From the NCBI GenBank assembly GCA_023227685.1, contig JALNVG010000134.1, forward strand, positions 1 through 6,683: a stretch of 6,683 bases of DNA, in the 5' to 3' direction. Below the pieces are notes generated by a model, which was given only the letters and a program-made list of their open reading frames with translations, did no database searches and was not told where the DNA came from. The translations under genes were made by a program, and so were the position numbers. This document shows, piece after piece, positions 4,202 through 6,683 of the stretch. Source of the DNA: Bacteroidaceae bacterium. GTDB lineage: Bacteria; Bacteroidota; Bacteroidia; Bacteroidales; Bacteroidaceae. Every line of letters begins with the position of its first letter. Position 1 is the first letter of the stretch.

Positions 4202-6683
4202 ATGTATACTTTGATGAAAAAAATATTAGGAAGCTTCTTGCTTTTATTTTTAATCGGTTTATCTTGTCAGGCACGGAATGTGCTGAAAGGTGATCTGTTG
4301 AAAGACGGCTGGGTGGTGCATGAAGGTAAAAACACGTACCGGACATCAATACCGGTTACGGCGATGGGTGTTCTCATCAGTAATGGCGTTTATAAAGAAG
4401 ATATATTGACCGGTTTGAATTACCGGCAGGTTGATAAATCCTTTTTCGACCATTCTTGGCGGTTTGAAAAGAGCTTTGCGTTGTCTGCTTTGAAACCAGG
4501 GCAGCACGTGTTACTTCTGTTGGATGGTATTGATTATGCCGCCAACGTATTTGTGAATAATCGGCTTGTTGCTTCACGTGATACTGTGCAGGGGCCTTTC
4601 CGGCAATATACGTTTGATGTAACTCAATGGATTAAGCCGGAGAATAAATTGTCTATCGAAGTGTTCCGTGCTCAAACAGGTGATCCTAACATCGGCTTTG
4701 TGGATTGGAATCCGCAGCCGGCCGATCAGAACATGGGGATTTTTCGTGAAGTTCATGTCCGTGTCACTCAAGAAGTTTCGATGGCGCATACCTGCGTACG
4801 TTCCGTCGTCAATACACAAACGCTCAAAGAGGCTTGGCTGACGATGGAAACGGAATTGGAAAATCATTCGACAAGTGCGCAAACCGGTTTGCTGAAGGGT
4901 GATATCGGTGGCGTGCATTTCTCTTATCCCGTGTCTTTATCTCCAAATGAGAAAAAAGTGGTACAGCTCACTTCAAAAGAAATTCCGGCACTCCATTTTA
5001 TCAATCCCAGACTGTGGTGGTGTAACAATTTGGGTCATCCGGAAATGTATAGACTGCATTTGCAATTTGCGCAGAATAAGAAAATTTCTGATCAGACAAC
5101 TATTTCCTTCGGTATCAGACAAGTGGATCGGTATATGACTAAAGAGGGATATCTGGGATTCAAGCTGAATGGCAAGCCTGTTCTTATCAAGGGTGCGGGA
5201 TGGACGGATGATCTTTTTTTGAGAAACACCCTTGCGAAAGATGAGATTCAAATAAAATATGCCAAAGATATGAATCTCAACACTATTCGTTGTGAGAATA
5301 TCTGGGGAACATCACAACATCTGTATGATCTTTGCGACAAATACGGACTTCTAGTTCTTGCGGGATGGAGCTGTCAATGGGAATGGGAAGAGTATTTGGG
5401 TGCACCATGCGATGACTATGGCGGCATCAAGGGACCGGAAAAAGAGAATCTGGTTTACCAGTCATTCAAGGATCAGGTGTTATGGTTACGTAATCACCCT
5501 TCTATTATTGCGTGGTTTGTGGGAAGTGACAAATTTCCCCGTCCGGAACTGGAAAAAAGATATCAAAGTCTGCTGAAAGAAATAGACGATCGTGCTTATA
5601 TCTCTTCGGCCAAAGAGGCCGTGAGTACCGTTTCCGGTCCGAGCGGAACAAAAATGGATGGTCCGTATGAATATGTGGGGCCGAACTATTGGTACGTTGA
5701 TAGACATTTCGGCGGTGCTTATGGGTTTAACACCGAAACCGGTATTGGTGCGCAGCTACCCGTGTATGAATCGATCTGCAAGATGATTCCTGCCGATCAG
5801 CTTTGGCCCATCGGCGATTGCTGGAATTATCATACTACTGCTTCGACTTCGGCAAGTCCGTTACTTAATTCTCTTCATACGTTGACAACGGTTATTACCG
5901 AGAAATACGGTGCACCTATTAATCTTCGTGATTATTTGCGGAAAGCCGATTTGACCGATTATGAGGGCACAAGGTCTATGTTCGAGGCTTTCAGGGTGAA
6001 CAGACCCCATACAACGGGAATTGTGCAATGGATGTTGAATTCCGCCTGGCCGGCTTTGTATTGGCAGCTGTATGATTATTATCTGATACCGACATCAGCT
6101 TATTATGCCGTGAAGAAAGCGAATGAACCTAGCCAATTGGTCTATGATTATAAAGACAACGGTGTTTATCTGGTTACCGAAGATGGAGTGAAGAAGGCGA
6201 TGAAAGCGGAGATACGGTTGTTTGATATAAAATCTGAACAGTTGTTGTCGCAATCCGTACTTATATCGAAGTCGGACAGTATATTGTCAAAACTCTTGTT
6301 TACTATACCAGAGATAAAAGGGAATGAGTTTCTGTCTCTCCGGCTTACATATTCGGATGGTAAGGAACTGGCCGACAATTTTTATTGCCTGTCACAAAAG
6401 CAAGATACTTATCAATGGGATAAGAGCGATTGGGTATATACTCCGATGAAAACCTATGCGGATTTCAAAGATTTATCACTTCTCGACACGCTCTGCAATT
6501 GTACGTATAAGACGGAAATAAGAAATAAAGCCGGTGAAGAAAAACTGATTTTATCCATGCACAATCCGACGGATAAAATAGCATTCTTTGTGCGCCTGGC
6601 ATTGAAAGACCGATCGGGTAATCTGATCTTTCCGATTTTTTGGGATGATAATTATATAACAATCCTTCCGGGAGAAACGAAAA
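4202..6683 (+). CDS. GH2 glycoside hydrolase, exo-beta-D-glucosaminidase-like, 3' end cut
   Basis: The frame is open for 827 codons to the window edge; the tail DDNYITILPGETK resembles the end of the last beta-sandwich domain, so probably only a few dozen residues are missing. Domains, numbered from 4202: signal peptide (hydrophobic 8-20), sugar-binding-like sandwich (about 30-185, with DWNPQPADQNMGIFREV at 168-184), Ig-like domain (185-300), TIM barrel (about 320-620, with KGAGW at 330-334 and WMLNSAWP from 610), then further Ig-like domains. The acid/base position reads HPSIIAWFVGSD with Asp443 instead of the NE of most GH2 enzymes; the nucleophile is Glu512 in GFNTETG, followed by LWPIGDCWNYH. 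This Ser-Asp plus FNTET pattern matches Amycolatopsis CsxA (Asp469, Glu541), which removes GlcN from the non-reducing ends of chitosan oligomers. Glu365 (RCEN) may correspond to its acidic amine pocket. Related enzymes cleaving other beta-linkages, including endo-beta-mannosidase, cannot be excluded. The ATG at 4214 (MKKILG...) is an equally good start. SC at 21-22 could be a weak lipobox, or cleavage may follow CQA. Confidence 0.93.
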   Translation, partial: MYTLMKKILGSFLLLFLIGLSCQARNVLKGDLLKDGWVVHEGKNTYRTSIPVTAMGVLISNGVYKEDILTGLNYRQVDKSFFDHSWRFEKSFALSALKPGQHVLLLLDGIDYAANVFVNNRLVASRDTVQGPFRQYTFDVTQWIKPENKLSIEVFRAQTGDPNIGFVDWNPQPADQNMGIFREVHVRVTQEVSMAHTCVRSVVNTQTLKEAWLTMETELENHSTSAQTGLLKGDIGGVHFSYPVSLSPNEKKVVQLTSKEIPALHFINPRLWWCNNLGHPEMYRLHLQFAQNKKISDQTTISFGIRQVDRYMTKEGYLGFKLNGKPVLIKGAGWTDDLFLRNTLAKDEIQIKYAKDMNLNTIRCENIWGTSQHLYDLCDKYGLLVLAGWSCQWEWEEYLGAPCDDYGGIKGPEKENLVYQSFKDQVLWLRNHPSIIAWFVGSDKFPRPELEKRYQSLLKEIDDRAYISSAKEAVSTVSGPSGTKMDGPYEYVGPNYWYVDRHFGGAYGFNTETGIGAQLPVYESICKMIPADQLWPIGDCWNYHTTASTSASPLLNSLHTLTTVITEKYGAPINLRDYLRKADLTDYEGTRSMFEAFRVNRPHTTGIVQWMLNSAWPALYWQLYDYYLIPTSAYYAVKKANEPSQLVYDYKDNGVYLVTEDGVKKAMKAEIRLFDIKSEQLLSQSVLISKSDSILSKLLFTIPEIKGNEFLSLRLTYSDGKELADNFYCLSQKQDTYQWDKSDWVYTPMKTYADFKDLSLLDTLCNCTYKTEIRNKAGEEKLILSMHNPTDKIAFFVRLALKDRSGNLIFPIFWDDNYITILPGETK

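Noticed and set aside
4574..4918. 114-codon open frame on the minus strand, and other short frames (4899-5138 +, 4973-5251 -, 5358-5576 +) across the GH2 region
   Set aside because: All lie inside the continuous GH2 frame, which shows family motifs along its whole length; these are shadows.

Overview
The window looks like part of a polysaccharide utilization locus (PUL) from a member of the Bacteroidota, most likely order Bacteroidales (Bacteroides/Parabacteroides-like). The reasons are an adjacent SusC-type and SusD-type pair, Bacteroidales-style lipoprotein signal peptides (MTGC, VCGC), A/T-rich leaders before most genes, and moderate GC. All recognisable genes are on the + strand. No RNA gene, mobile element, CRISPR array or integrase is visible.

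Layout: (1) 1-723, the last 240 residues of a SusC/RagA-type TonB-dependent outer-membrane transporter, cut by the left edge. (2) 730-2445, a complete SusD/RagB-type glycan-binding lipoprotein, 6 nt after susC. (3) 2462-3274, a 270-residue lipoprotein with a PKD/Ig-like N-terminal part and a second beta-rich C-terminal part, in the position of a SusE/SGBP surface glycan-binding protein; it has an unusually strong Shine-Dalgarno sequence. (4) 3295-3353, a 12-bp perfect inverted repeat followed by T6, read as an intrinsic terminator that closes the susC-susD-SGBP unit. (5) 3375-4199, a ROK-family sugar kinase that lacks the family's usual zinc-binding cysteine motif. (6) 4202-6683, a secreted family GH2 glycoside hydrolase of the exo-beta-D-glucosaminidase type, open at the right edge and probably missing only its last few dozen codons.

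Proposed working: the SusC/SusD/SGBP complex binds an oligosaccharide at the cell surface and imports it. The GH2 enzyme trims beta-linked sugars from the non-reducing end outside the cytoplasm. The ROK kinase phosphorylates the released monosaccharide in the cytoplasm. The GH2 family signature (Ser-Asp in place of Asn-Glu at the acid/base position, and a FNTET nucleophile block) points to glucosamine as a candidate sugar. Neither the polysaccharide nor the kinase substrate can be read from the sequence alone. The families are well known; the less ordinary points are the zinc-motif-less kinase paired with this GH2, the unassigned third lipoprotein, and the long-loop terminator.
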